Of a DNA stretch of 64,000 bases, positions 52,378-61,613 are shown piece after piece. The position numbers were made by a program, and so were the translations under genes. Origin of the DNA: Pedobacter nutrimenti (lineage in GTDB: Bacteria > Bacteroidota > Bacteroidia > Sphingobacteriales > Sphingobacteriaceae); NCBI RefSeq assembly GCF_003208655.1, contig NZ_QKLU01000002.1, positions 188,285 to 252,284 of the forward strand, written 5' to 3'. The first letter of the stretch is position 1, and each line of letters begins with the position of its first letter. The notes beneath the pieces are model-generated. The model was not told where the DNA came from. It ran no database searches and was given only the letters and a program-made list of their open reading frames with translations.

Positions 52378-55300
52378 TTACACTTCTTTTAACTGTCCGC
52401 TAAGCGCATAAAACAAATAAGTCCTGACCTTTGAATAGCCCATGGCCTGCAATAAGCTCCGGTAATGATCTATTTGTTCAATGTGTCTGTTGCTTTCCTG
52501 CTGCGTAAATTTATAATCAATTACCGTGACCTCTGCGCCATTCAACAGCACTTTGTCCGGCCGGAAGCTTTTTCCATGCGCATCTATAATGCTGCGCTCG
52601 TTTAGACTTTTTCCTGTTCCGGCAAGCAATTGCTGCAAACCGGGATGCTGTAAAACAGACAGGGCCTGATTTTTCAGGAAGGGATATTCCTCCTCCTTAA
52701 AAAAACCTTCCAACAGCAGGTTTTTCAATATGGGTTCCACCGCTCCGGCCTCTGTTGCCTGGGCCAGTACTTCATGCAGAATTGTTCCCCATCGACCGGC
52801 ATCTTCTCCGGTGAGCAAATTGATTTCCCGTCTTTTCAGGTTTGCATCAAAAACCTGGGTTAACCTGTCCGAAAGTGGGTAGTGGTCCAGTTCTATTTCC
52901 GGATCCCTCGCCTGTTTTTGTGGAACCGTAGGTACGATTTCATCCAGCAGGTATTGACCCTGATCGGAAAGCTGGTCGGCAAAAACTTTACAAAGCAGGT
53001 CCCCTATATTGGTGATCGTATCTGTTTTTTTACCCATGGTACTGATGTACAGATACTCTTTAGATCGTGTAGTGGCTACATACAGCATATTCAGGGCGTC
53101 CATATTGTTATACAACAGCTCTTCAAAATAAGGCTTTGCCACCGTAGAACGGCCCAGCTCCTTATTGTATTTTAAGGGTATACTGTGCAAATGATGGTAA
53201 GGCGTACCCTGTGCAGAGACCCAGAACACGCCATTTGTCTTACCGTTGATATCCCAGTTACAGAAAGGCAGCATTACGGCCCTAAAAGCCAAACCTTTAG
53301 ACTTGTGAATGGTCATGACCTGCACCGCATCTGTATTTTCTGAGGAAGGCAGCGTTTTGCGCAGGCCCTCCTCCTTCCAGTAATTCAGAAAAGCTGCAAT
53401 TCCCCGCTCTCCCTGCAGGGTAAAACGTCCGGCCAGGTCTCTCAACGCAAATAAATAAGGCAAATTGAAAGCCTGTTCAGGACGCTGTAATCCATAAGCC
53501 TCTATGATTTTCTCCAGCAAGGCCGGAAGAGGCTGCTGCATCCATTTTTCCCATTCAGTGCAAAGTGCATGCGGCAGCAAATCACCCAAATCTGAAAGTT
53601 TCTTTAGCTTCAATCCAAACAGGTCACTGGGTTTCAATGACCGGTGCTGCAGATCGGCGTACAGGCTAATGCAGTTGGCTTTGTATAAAACCGTATTTTC
53701 TGCAAGCCCTCCCATCACCTGTAAGGTATTGATCAGCAATTTTATCGCCCGGTTATTGCTCAGCAGCAGCGCTTCGCCCGAAACCACATCAATCCCATGC
53801 TCCATTAAGGCCTCCACGGCAGCGATCGCCTCTGAGTTAGAGCGCACCAGAACACAAATGTCCCCTGCTTTATATTTTTTTTCCTGGAATAAATGTTCCA
53901 GTTCTGCAATCATTTTATCCAGGGCAAGTTCCCGAAAAGAAGTTTTGGTTAAGGCAGCTCCTTCTTCATCTGTTTTAAACACATTAAAACTGATCGTTCC
54001 ACCTTCCAGGGTGAAAGGTGTTGTTTTTTGTGCAGCCTCTGCATAAACGGCTGTAACCACCTGATCAAAACCCTTTTCCTGCCACCAGGCCGCAAGATCC
54101 CCAGGCCCATTCTGCTCAGCGACTGTTGCATTTAAACTGCCTTGCATGAATTGGGGCAGTTGCCCGTACAGGTAATTGTTAAAATCAATAATGTTTTTGG
54201 TGCTCCTGTAATTTTCTTCCAGACTTTCTTCCTGCACATTATGTGCTTTTACATCCTTCTTTGCCTGCTGGTGCAGAATGTTCCAGTCTCCGTTGCGCCA
54301 CCGGTAAATGGACTGCTTGGTATCTCCAACAATCAGGTGATCAATCAGTTTACCACTCGGAGCGGCCATCGCATTACTGAGCAAAGACTTAAAGCTGCCC
54401 CATTGGTTGGCAGAAGTATCCTGGAATTCGTCAAAAAGAAAGTTCCGGTAGCGGTTGCCCATTTTTTCCCAGATAAAAGAAGGATTTTCATCCGCATCAT
54501 CTGTAATTCCTTTTAACAGGGTCTGCGCATCACTGATCAGCAGGTTTGGACTTTCATTTCTATACGCTTTCAGCAATACAGCCATTTCCTGCATGAGCCG
54601 CAGGTAATAAAGGTTTTTGTTAAAAGCATGTGCTAAAAGATAAGATGGCAGCCCCTGCTGATAACGGTTTACCAATTTACCCAGTACCGGATTCAGCTCC
54701 TGATAAGCCCCGGTATAATCCGAGCCTTTCTGAAACCATTCTTCCGGTTGGTCCAGCAGTTTTTCCAGACTCAGGACCTTGGAAAGGTCTCCCGAGGCAA
54801 TTTTTTGCAAATTATTTAAAGGAGACCTCGATTTCCCCTTTAACTCCGATACATCAATGCCTTCTACCTGGAAAATTTCCAGTGCCTGGGTGGCGAGATC
54901 AGTCATTTCCTGCTCAAAAGCCTCGATTCCCAGCCTGGTCACTTTATCATAATCTTTGAAAAGGGCATCCAGGTCTGCCGATTCCCCCAAAGCCTCTATC
55001 GCCTTTTCAAATGGCTGATAACGTTCTTTAAAAATTTCATTGCTCAATTCAAGCAGTTCCCTGCGGTAATTCCAGCTCAGGTTATTGTCAATCCGGTCCA
55101 GGGCAAGATCAATGATCCACTGCAACAATACCGGGTTTTTATCCAGGGCCTTATCCAGTCTTTCTGCAAGTTCATTTTTTACCTTGTCATAATTCATTTC
55201 CAGACCATAACCGGCATCCAGTCCCAGTTCAAAAGCAAAACCACGGATCACTTTCTGGACAAATCCGTCAATGGTGCTCACCGAAAAACGGCTGTAATCG

Positions 55301-55611
55301 TGCAGGATTTTCCTGTAAATTGTATCTGATTTTCGTTTTAAACTGCCTGGGTCCAGCTCCGGGTGCGCCCTTAATACAATTTCACGGTAATCGTTAATTT
55401 TTTTGGAGGGGTCGTCTTCCGCAAAGCCTTTTAACACTTCCATAATGCGGCTTTTCATTTCCTCGGTCGCCTTATTGGTAAAGGTAACCGCCAGTATTTC
55501 CCGGTATTTTGTTTCGGAAGCCAAAAGCAGGGTCAGGTAATGCGCAGTCAGGCTAAAGGTTTTACCAGAACCTGCAGAAGCTTGTAATATTTTAAGAGGC
55601 AGTTGGGCCAT
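52378..55611 (-). CDS. AddA-type UvrD/Rep helicase-nuclease
   Basis: A 1077-residue SF1A helicase with a C-terminal nuclease, the AddA/RecB-like partner in double-strand-break end processing. Walker A LQASAGSGKTFS at residues 9-20, FTNKATEEMKSRI (motif Ia), FLFDEFQDTSANQW (Walker B DEFQDT), DTKQSIYRWRNGDW, ENYRSTKNIIDF, MTIHKSKGLAF, and MLYVATTRSKEYL. The C-terminal nuclease has GRWGTILHEVLAQ, FRPDKVLLNGAEVTVIDYKFTQ and QIDHYRSLLQAMGY. Together with the downstream AddB-type gene it should resect DNA ends for RecA. Confidence 0.92.
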   Translation of the reverse strand: MAQLPLKILQASAGSGKTFSLTAHYLTLLLASETKYREILAVTFTNKATEEMKSRIMEVLKGFAEDDPSKKINDYREIVLRAHPELDPGSLKRKSDTIYRKILHDYSRFSVSTIDGFVQKVIRGFAFELGLDAGYGLEMNYDKVKNELAERLDKALDKNPVLLQWIIDLALDRIDNNLSWNYRRELLELSNEIFKERYQPFEKAIEALGESADLDALFKDYDKVTRLGIEAFEQEMTDLATQALEIFQVEGIDVSELKGKSRSPLNNLQKIASGDLSKVLSLEKLLDQPEEWFQKGSDYTGAYQELNPVLGKLVNRYQQGLPSYLLAHAFNKNLYYLRLMQEMAVLLKAYRNESPNLLISDAQTLLKGITDDADENPSFIWEKMGNRYRNFLFDEFQDTSANQWGSFKSLLSNAMAAPSGKLIDHLIVGDTKQSIYRWRNGDWNILHQQAKKDVKAHNVQEESLEENYRSTKNIIDFNNYLYGQLPQFMQGSLNATVAEQNGPGDLAAWWQEKGFDQVVTAVYAEAAQKTTPFTLEGGTISFNVFKTDEEGAALTKTSFRELALDKMIAELEHLFQEKKYKAGDICVLVRSNSEAIAAVEALMEHGIDVVSGEALLLSNNRAIKLLINTLQVMGGLAENTVLYKANCISLYADLQHRSLKPSDLFGLKLKKLSDLGDLLPHALCTEWEKWMQQPLPALLEKIIEAYGLQRPEQAFNLPYLFALRDLAGRFTLQGERGIAAFLNYWKEEGLRKTLPSSENTDAVQVMTIHKSKGLAFRAVMLPFCNWDINGKTNGVFWVSAQGTPYHHLHSIPLKYNKELGRSTVAKPYFEELLYNNMDALNMLYVATTRSKEYLYISTMGKKTDTITNIGDLLCKVFADQLSDQGQYLLDEIVPTVPQKQARDPEIELDHYPLSDRLTQVFDANLKRREINLLTGEDAGRWGTILHEVLAQATEAGAVEPILKNLLLEGFFKEEEYPFLKNQALSVLQHPGLQQLLAGTGKSLNERSIIDAHGKSFRPDKVLLNGAEVTVIDYKFTQQESNRHIEQIDHYRSLLQAMGYSKVRTYLFYALSGQLKEV

Positions 55612-56165
55612 CAGGTAAAGCTATCATTTATTTGCAAATTTTTTCTGACAAATGCGCTTTAGCCAGCAAATGAATTCCAATAACCCGGGCATCAAAGCAA
55701 AATGAACAGGGTATTTTTTTCAGATAAAAAGTTCTAAAAATGAACCCATTTTCCCTGAAAAGTTGTATCTTGAACAGGCAAGGAAACGGAATTGGACCCG
55801 GACTTAAACAATTGTGGAATAAGGCCCTGGGTTTGGCTGGTAACCAAGCCGACGCTAAGATTAGTATGTGCCGGATTTGAGCCGCATTTCATTCGATAAA
55901 ATACATCTGACAGATGGCCGACAAGGCACTTAGCCTAAAACTTTAGCCCATGCAGCAGTAGGCCCTGCTTTAACCCTCATTTCAGCCCTAAAAAAACAAA
56001 CACCGGAATGTGACAACCACCGCTTGCTCCTTAAAAATAAACTACCATTTAAGTCGTATAATTTTAAAATCAGATTACAAATGTTAAACATCAGGGCCGT
56101 AACTTTGCTTTCGGCAGGGCTCATGGAAAGGGCGAAGGCTGCTTAAAAAAAATACAAATTACAAA
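55612..56165. other. 554-nt intergenic region between the AddA-type and thioredoxin genes
   Basis: Contains the leader of both divergent genes. One short minus-strand frame (55930-56124) is not supported: no homology by eye and it lies opposite the candidate thioredoxin promoter. I see no RNA motif. Confidence 0.5.
56100..56107 (+). promoter_or_regulatory. candidate -7 element of the thioredoxin gene
   Basis: TAACTTTG, an exact TAnnTTTG match 61 nt before the start codon. A -33 TTG is not clear. Confidence 0.4.
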
Positions 56166-56168
56166 TTG

Positions 56169-56687
56169 ATGAAAAAAACAATCTTAATACTATCTGTCCT
56201 GCTGACCTTCAGTTCGGTTTCATTTGCCCAGGAAAAAAAAGAAGTCGTTCACATTTATAACCCTCAGGCTGATGCCCAAAGGGATATCAATGCTGCGGTG
56301 CATAAAGCAAAATTGGCACAAAAAAATGTACTGGTACAGGTGGGCGGAAACTGGTGCATCTGGTGTATCCGTTTTCATGATTTGGTAAATAAAACACCTG
56401 AGTTAAAAAAGACCATCAACGATAATTTTGAATGGGTACTGGTCAACTGGAGCCCGGAAAATAAAAATACTGAAGTACTCACAAAACTGGGCAACCCCGG
56501 ACGTTTCGGATACCCTGTATTTGTTGTTCTGGATGGGGATGGAAAGGTCTTGCACATCCAGGATTCCGGTTATTTAGAACGCGACAAAGAAGAAACAACG
56601 GCTGAAGGAAAAGGACATAGCATAAAAAAAACAGAAGCCTTTCTTAAAAACTGGACTTATAGCGCTGTGCATGCCCCGGCAAAATAA
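56169..56687 (+). CDS. exported thioredoxin-family protein
   Basis: A 172-residue protein: signal peptide ending SFAQ, then a thioredoxin fold with GGNWCIWCIRF (Cys63, Cys66) as active site and the cis-Pro in RFGYPVFVV. The CIWC pair differs from thioredoxin CGPC and DsbA CPHC, so its redox role cannot be assigned. An HxY-rich start (VVHIYNPQADAQRDINAAVHKAK) is as in the DUF255/thioredoxin_7 group. ATG at 56169 is preferred to the TTG 3 nt before. Ends at a strong terminator. Confidence 0.87.
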   Translation: MKKTILILSVLLTFSSVSFAQEKKEVVHIYNPQADAQRDINAAVHKAKLAQKNVLVQVGGNWCIWCIRFHDLVNKTPELKKTINDNFEWVLVNWSPENKNTEVLTKLGNPGRFGYPVFVVLDGDGKVLHIQDSGYLERDKEETTAEGKGHSIKKTEAFLKNWTYSAVHAPAK

Positions 56688-56700
56688 GGTTAAAAACACA

Positions 56701-56736
56701 AAAAAGCCTCCTGTCTAATGGACAGGAGGCTTTTTT
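56701..56736. terminator. bidirectional rho-independent terminator
   Basis: AAAAAGCCTCCTGTC / GACAGGAGGCTTTTT, a 15-bp stem with a 5-nt loop, between the convergent thioredoxin and GH3 genes; A/T tracts at both ends. Confidence 0.92.
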
Positions 56737-56750
56737 GTATATCCTATTTT

Positions 56751-58457
56751 TTATTGTCCGTCCCCGGATTTAAAAAAGGCATTTACGGTAACCGGCAGTT
56801 TACCTGTAGGTTTCAGCTCATTTTTAAAAGCAGCTGCAGCCGCTTTCTGCATAAAATCTTCTTTCTGATAAGCCACCAGCAAGGCCTTGCTGTTTTCCAG
56901 TCCAGGCCATTGGGCTAAGTTATAAGGATTGGCAAAAACAGCCAAAAGCGCGTTTTTCTGGGACATGTCTTTCAAAAACATTTTCAGGTCCGCACTCAGG
57001 ACCATTCCGTTTCCAGGCCGGCTTCTTGTATCGTGTACGCCGATAATCACCTGCTCAAACATAGCCAGTTCCCTGCTTACTTTCGCAATGTCATTGGCAT
57101 TGGCACTTTTGTCCAGTGTATAAAACACCGAATTCTGATAATAAGCGCCCAGTTCTTTCTGGAAAGTGGTGACCTCAGCAGAGCCAACACTAATAATTAC
57201 GGTCCTTTTGCCTTTATCCAGTTGAGGTAAAACTGCTGCACCCCGCAGCATGGTTACCGCTGCGTTGGCCAGTTCCTGTACCAGGGCAATACTCTCGGGA
57301 CGGTTCACATCAGCAGCCACATGATGCTCATTGAGGGTATCCTTTCGGTTTAATCCAACCCAGTACTTGGCCATCAGGATTTTTTTAACACTTTCATCAA
57401 TCCGTTCCATGCTGATTCTTCCAGAACGCACCGCTTTACGGACCAGTTTAATCGCACGCTCACTATTCTGGGACAATTCTAAAATGTCATTACCTGCAAT
57501 CACGGCCATTACATCGGCCTCTCCGTCTTTGAAATACTTGATGACCCCTTTCATTTCCATGGCATCGGAAATGATGATTCCCTTAAAGCCCAGTTCTTCT
57601 TTCAGTACACCCGTAACGATCGGTTTGGAAAGCGTTGAGGGCATATGTGGCGTATTGTCCAGGGCCGGGATGTTCATATGCGCAATCATCACACCGGAAG
57701 CTCCTTCTTTAATCAGCTCGCGGAAAGGATAAATTTCCAGACTGTCCAAACGGGCTTTGGTAAAGTTTAACTGTGGCAAATCATAATGTGAATCTACATC
57801 TGTATCTCCATGACCAGGAAAGTGTTTTAAACTGACCATCAGGCCCCCATCCTGCATACCTTTCATATAGGCACCTGCTTTGGAAGCCACATTGTATTTA
57901 TTTTCCCCGAAAGAGCGGTAATTGATAACCGGGTTTTTTGCATTATTGTTCACATCGGCATCAGGGGCAAGGTTCATGTGCATCCCGATCCGGCGGTAAT
58001 CCCTGGCCACTTCCAAACCCATTTTATAAATGAGTTCTTTATTTTGAATGGCCCCCAGGGTCATCTGATAAGGATAAGAAATCGTACTGTCCAGGCGCAT
58101 GCCCAAACCCCATTCTCCATCTGAGGTCACCAGTAAAGGCACCCTGGCCAGTTTTTGGTATTTATTGGTCAGGATGGTTTGCCTGCCCGGGCCGCCCTGA
58201 AAAAAAACCAAGCCGCCAACCCTTTCTTTTTTGATCACATTGGCCACAGAATCTTCATAGGCTTTTGTCGAATTGGTCAATGCCCGCACAAAAAACATCT
58301 GCGCAATTTTTTGACGCTTGCTTAATTTATTAAAAACAGAATCGACCCAATGATTGGGTTCTGCTAAAGTTTGTATATAAGTTTTTTTCTGAGCGTTTAC
58401 CGAAGAGACAGAGGCCGCTGCAAGAAGTACAGCAACCGAAAGGTGTTTGGTGTTCAT
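56751..58457 (-). CDS. exported GH3 beta-N-acetylhexosaminidase-like enzyme
   Basis: A 568-residue protein: signal peptide ending VNAQ, GH3 N-terminal barrel (about 45-370) and C-terminal alpha/beta domain. The NagZ-type signature is KHFPGHGDTDVDSH at 211-224, with the nucleophile Asp in IISDAMEMKGV near 304. It cleaves N-acetylglucosamine-containing substrates such as muropeptides in relatives. Export means it works in the periplasm, unlike cytosolic E. coli NagZ. Many Bacteroidota forms carry an extra C-terminal beta-lactamase-like domain; this one ends after the GH3 C domain. Confidence 0.92.
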   Translation of the reverse strand: MNTKHLSVAVLLAAASVSSVNAQKKTYIQTLAEPNHWVDSVFNKLSKRQKIAQMFFVRALTNSTKAYEDSVANVIKKERVGGLVFFQGGPGRQTILTNKYQKLARVPLLVTSDGEWGLGMRLDSTISYPYQMTLGAIQNKELIYKMGLEVARDYRRIGMHMNLAPDADVNNNAKNPVINYRSFGENKYNVASKAGAYMKGMQDGGLMVSLKHFPGHGDTDVDSHYDLPQLNFTKARLDSLEIYPFRELIKEGASGVMIAHMNIPALDNTPHMPSTLSKPIVTGVLKEELGFKGIIISDAMEMKGVIKYFKDGEADVMAVIAGNDILELSQNSERAIKLVRKAVRSGRISMERIDESVKKILMAKYWVGLNRKDTLNEHHVAADVNRPESIALVQELANAAVTMLRGAAVLPQLDKGKRTVIISVGSAEVTTFQKELGAYYQNSVFYTLDKSANANDIAKVSRELAMFEQVIIGVHDTRSRPGNGMVLSADLKMFLKDMSQKNALLAVFANPYNLAQWPGLENSKALLVAYQKEDFMQKAAAAAFKNELKPTGKLPVTVNAFFKSGDGQ

Positions 58458-58523
58458 TATTTAGTGCTATGGTTAGGTCTCCAAAGTTAAACAAAAGACA
58501 GGCTTATGAAAATTCAGGGGCAT

Positions 58524-58556
58524 AAAAAATCCCGGAACAGTGTAACCATTCCGGGA
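58524..58556 (-). terminator. rho-independent terminator of the DUF4136 gene
   Basis: TCCCGGAA / TTCCGGGA, 8-bp stem with an 11-nt loop, followed on the minus strand by a run of six U, 22 nt after the stop. Confidence 0.85.
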
Positions 58557-58578
58557 CATTGTGCTTCGGGGTTGCAAA

Positions 58579-59163
58579 CTATGGTAGTTTTTTAAAAATA
58601 TTGGTCACCACCTGAGGGATATCATCGACGGCTTTCTGAGGATTGCTCAGCTCTCCTTCTGCCCAGCCCCTCCAGATTACTTTTTTTGTTTTCCGGTCAA
58701 TCAGATCGATCATAATACTTCCGGCTTTAACGGTTTCCCTCCTGGCCTGACTGCCCACGTATACTGGAAAGGGATCATAATAGGAATAATAGTAAAAAGC
58801 CCTTCCCCTATAGTAGGCAAGCCTTGGGCTTAACCTTGCCGGAGGGTTATAATACATAGGCTCATTATACGTTTTTACTTCTTTATTCACCACAGCGGTG
58901 TAGCGCACCAGAATGTCCGGGTTCTGATTGTCCAGGCTCAATCCTTTTTTATCCAGCTCTTTACTGGCTGCCTCTACAATTTTATCGGTGGCGACATCAT
59001 TATTGTAAAAACTGGTGGTTTTGGACTGTTCTTCCGGAATCCAGGCATAAGTCCGGTAATGCTGGCTGCTCAGGGGTTTATTGCTGACGGCATAATAGCT
59101 GTAGGAAGAACAAGCTGAAACTACAATACTCATTGTAAACAGCAAAAAAAATATTCTTTTCAT
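58579..59163 (-). CDS. DUF4136 lipoprotein
   Basis: A 194-residue lipoprotein: lipobox SIVVSAC, mature domain beginning YRTYAWIPEEQ and with DKIVEAASKELDKKGLSL, PDILVRYTAVVNKEV, SIMIDLIDRKTKKVIWRGWAEGEL, features of DUF4136. The middle is very Tyr-rich (RAFYYYSYYDPFPVYVG). Function unknown; probably outer-membrane associated. Monocistronic. Confidence 0.88.
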   Translation of the reverse strand: MKRIFFLLFTMSIVVSACSSYSYYAVSNKPLSSQHYRTYAWIPEEQSKTTSFYNNDVATDKIVEAASKELDKKGLSLDNQNPDILVRYTAVVNKEVKTYNEPMYYNPPARLSPRLAYYRGRAFYYYSYYDPFPVYVGSQARRETVKAGSIMIDLIDRKTKKVIWRGWAEGELSNPQKAVDDIPQVVTNIFKKLP

Positions 59164-59522
59164 GGCGATCTATTTTTTTCTTCAAGAAAGATTACTATCC
59201 TATAGACATTCCTCTGGTCAAAAAGTTTAATAAACTCTACCGGTGATGATATTAAGTTACGGTTTTTTTTTGTTTAATCATATTCCGATGACAATTCACA
59301 GGATTTGTAGCAAATCGCATACACTTTAACCATCAGCCTATTTCAAAGTCCTGCACCTTTCTGTTTTTTTTATTTTTCCATTAAAACGCTACCCAAAAGC
59401 GTTCAAGGGCTTATTCTGATGTATTTCCAATGGCCACACTAAATTTACTGGCACATTATTTCGCAAGCTGTTCCCGACAATATAAAAATGAATCATCAAC
59501 ACCCTTATTAAATCAGATGCGT
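59164..59522. other. 359-nt intergenic region before the PorT-like gene
   Basis: AT-rich divergent spacer. The reading frame of the downstream barrel gene can be extended to 59430, but the extension lacks a signal sequence and I treat it as leader. No RNA motif is recognised. Confidence 0.5.
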
Positions 59523-60137
59523 ATGAAAAAGTTATTTGTCCTGCTGACCGCCCTGTTTATTACAGGGGCAGCAAATGCCCAAAGTCCAATTAGAATTGGT
59601 ATAAAAGGGGGGTTAAACCTGCCCAACATTATTAAAGAGAACAACAACAATAATTTCAGCACCAAAGTAAACCCGGGTTTCAATGCCGGCCTTACCCTTG
59701 ACATCAGCCTGATCGAAGGACTTGCCCTTACGCCCGAGGTCCTGTATTCCACTAAAGGGTATAAACTGAGCTCTTCTTTTGGAGATTTTACCCAAACCAC
59801 CAATTTTCTTGACATTCCGGTTCTGCTGAGTATACGTCTGGCCGGAACTGGTTTAAATGTAGTCGCGGGTCCACAGGTCTCTTTCCTGCTCTCTACCAAA
59901 AATAAATTCCAGAACGGATTTGGTTCGGTCGATCAGACGATTGTAGAAGATGACGCCAACCGATTCAAAAAAAACCTTATTGGTGGTGTAATTGGCCTCC
60001 GTTATGACATAAACAGCAATGTCGATATCCATGGCCGCTATGCTATAGATTTTCAAAAGAACAATGAAAACGGAAGTTCCAGAACACCTGAATACAAAAA
60101 TCAGGTCTTTTCAGTAGGCTTCGGATATAAATTCTAG
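59523..60137 (+). CDS. PorT-like outer-membrane beta-barrel protein
   Basis: A 204-residue protein: signal peptide MKKLFVLLTALFITGAANAQ, then alternating beta strands opening with IRIGIKGGLNLPNI and ending VFSVGFGYKF, the pattern of the small PorT-family/outer-membrane beta-barrel domain. Strands such as NFLDIPVLLSIRLAGTGLNVVAGPQ are typical. It is not PorT itself on present evidence; many paralogues of unknown role exist in Bacteroidota. ATG at 59523 is chosen because it starts the signal peptide. Terminator follows. Confidence 0.85.
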   Translation: MKKLFVLLTALFITGAANAQSPIRIGIKGGLNLPNIIKENNNNNFSTKVNPGFNAGLTLDISLIEGLALTPEVLYSTKGYKLSSSFGDFTQTTNFLDIPVLLSIRLAGTGLNVVAGPQVSFLLSTKNKFQNGFGSVDQTIVEDDANRFKKNLIGGVIGLRYDINSNVDIHGRYAIDFQKNNENGSSRTPEYKNQVFSVGFGYKF

Positions 60138-60176
60138 ACCTTCTATTTAAGAGGATAATTACCTATTGTTGTCCTG

Positions 60177-60207
60177 AGCATCACTCCTATGGAGTGATGC
60201 TTTTTTT
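60177..60207 (+). terminator. rho-independent terminator of the PorT-like gene
   Basis: AGCATCACTCC / GGAGTGATGCT, a perfect 11-bp stem with a 3-nt loop, followed by TTTTTT, 39 nt after the stop. Confidence 0.92.
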
Positions 60208-60214
60208 AGGTCAT

Positions 60215-61384
60215 TTAACACACCGCACTCAGTTCATGGAGTGTTTCCTTTACATACAAACTGGCCAGACGGTCAACGACATCATCAATTTCTTCAATGG
60301 TATTGTACCTGCTGAAAGAAAAACGGATGGTTGTCCTGTCTGGTTCTACTCCCAGTGCACTTAAAACATGCGAACCCGTACCCGAATTGCTGCTGCAGGC
60401 ACTTCCTCCTGAAGCAGAGATTTCCTGCTGGTCCAGGTACAGCAAAGGGGACCTGCCGTCCGGAGCTTCCGGCAAAGAAACACTTAAAACAGTGGACAAG
60501 CTTAATTTTTCATTTGCGGTATTGCCGTTGAATCTGATTCCCGGAATCCTGTTGATGAGGTTGTAGATCATTTTATTTTTTAAATGTCTGAGGTGTGGCT
60601 GATAGGCTGATGAATTGGTATAGGACAGTTCCAGGGCTTTGGCCAGACCGATGATTCCGCTTACATTTTCTGTACCACTGCGCTGGCCTTTTTCCTGTGA
60701 TCCACCTAAAATCAGGGGAGCAATTGGGTCCAGGTCCTTTTTATACAGAAAGCCTATTCCTTTTGGTCCATGAAATTTATGAGCGGAGCCAACCAGGAAA
60801 TCGGCCCCCAGATTTTGGGTATCAAAACGGTATTGACCCATGGTTTGTACCGTATCGGTGTGAAATATTGCGCCGTAGCTTTTACAGCAGGCGGCAATTT
60901 CCTGGATGTCGTTCAAATTGCCAATCTCATTATTACCGTGCATAACCGACACAAATGCTTTTCCATGTGCTGCCAGAAGCTGATCTAAATGAGAAAGGGA
61001 TAAATTTCCTTTCTCGTCGTGCCTGAGGTAAATAATTTTGATTTCCCCACTGCGCTGTAATGCCCTCAATGGGTTTAAGACGGCAGGATGCTCAAATGCA
61101 GTGGTAATGGCTATACGTATTCCCTGCGAGCGGATGGCCGAAACAATGGCTGTATTGTCTGCCTCGGTACCTCCTGAAGTAAAGATGATTTGCTCCGGCC
61201 GGGCATTGAGTAAATCTGCGATAATCCTGCGGGATTGCTCAATAGCCGTTCTGGCTGCTTTTCCATGATGATGTGAAGAAGAAGGGTTTCCAAAGTTTTC
61301 AAAAAAGTAGGGCTCCATAGCCCTGAAAACTTCTCTGCTTAAAGGTGTCGTTGCGGCATTGTCCAAGTAAATTCTCATGTCCAT
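60215..61384 (-). CDS. cysteine desulfurase (NifS/IscS-like, class V aminotransferase)
   Basis: PLP enzyme that takes sulfur from cysteine as a persulfide. The 389 residues begin MRIYLDNAATTPLSREV, with SGGTEADNTAI (PLP phosphate), HGNNEIGNLNDI, HTDTVQ, the PLP Lys203 in GSAHKFHGPKG and the active Cys330 in SASGGSACSSNSGTGSH, on an IscS-type long loop. No iscU, sufE or thiI gene is beside it, so the sulfur acceptor is not known. It lies behind a SAM-I riboswitch, tying it to methionine/cysteine metabolism. ATG at 61384 used; ATG at 61378 is possible. Confidence 0.93.
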   Translation of the reverse strand: MDMRIYLDNAATTPLSREVFRAMEPYFFENFGNPSSSHHHGKAARTAIEQSRRIIADLLNARPEQIIFTSGGTEADNTAIVSAIRSQGIRIAITTAFEHPAVLNPLRALQRSGEIKIIYLRHDEKGNLSLSHLDQLLAAHGKAFVSVMHGNNEIGNLNDIQEIAACCKSYGAIFHTDTVQTMGQYRFDTQNLGADFLVGSAHKFHGPKGIGFLYKKDLDPIAPLILGGSQEKGQRSGTENVSGIIGLAKALELSYTNSSAYQPHLRHLKNKMIYNLINRIPGIRFNGNTANEKLSLSTVLSVSLPEAPDGRSPLLYLDQQEISASGGSACSSNSGTGSHVLSALGVEPDRTTIRFSFSRYNTIEEIDDVVDRLASLYVKETLHELSAVC

Positions 61385-61442
61385 TTAATTTAAAATGTTG
61401 ATAAAAATTACTCATTCAGAATTTTCAGATGATGTCATCAAT

Positions 61443-61537
61443 CTTATCTTTCTGCCACCGGCAGAAGGAATTAGCACCTTGTCGGGGACAGGTTGCTAAG
61501 ACGTCACAGGGCCTTTCCCTCAGTCTTTCTGGATAAG
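61443..61537 (-). ncRNA. SAM-I (S-box) riboswitch
   Basis: Minus strand, 95 nt, 58 nt before the desulfurase start. P1 is CTTATC/GATAAG. The family core is intact: AGAAAGACTGAGGGA, GGCCCTGTGA, TTAGCAACC, AGGTGCTAATTCC, and the P4 stem TCTGCC/GGCAGA. P2 and the kink-turn positions, P3 (CCTGTC/GACAAGG) and the J3/4 GCTAA are all visible. SAM binding should turn off the downstream gene. No rho-independent terminator follows, so control is likely at translation initiation. Confidence 0.95.
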
Positions 61538-61567
61538 TAAATAAGTTATAAGAACGAATTCTTGGGA

Positions 61568-61575
61568 CAAAGATA
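61568..61575 (-). promoter_or_regulatory. candidate -7 element for the riboswitch transcript
   Basis: TATCTTTG on the minus strand, an exact TAnnTTTG match 30 nt before the riboswitch. The -33 element at the usual spacing is not evident. Confidence 0.45.
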
Positions 61576-61613
61576 TAAATAGTCTACCAATTAAGTATAC
61601 TATTTGTGAAATT

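Noticed and set aside
55930..56124. Minus-strand ORF of 64 codons
   Set aside because: No conserved pattern, and it lies opposite the probable thioredoxin promoter.
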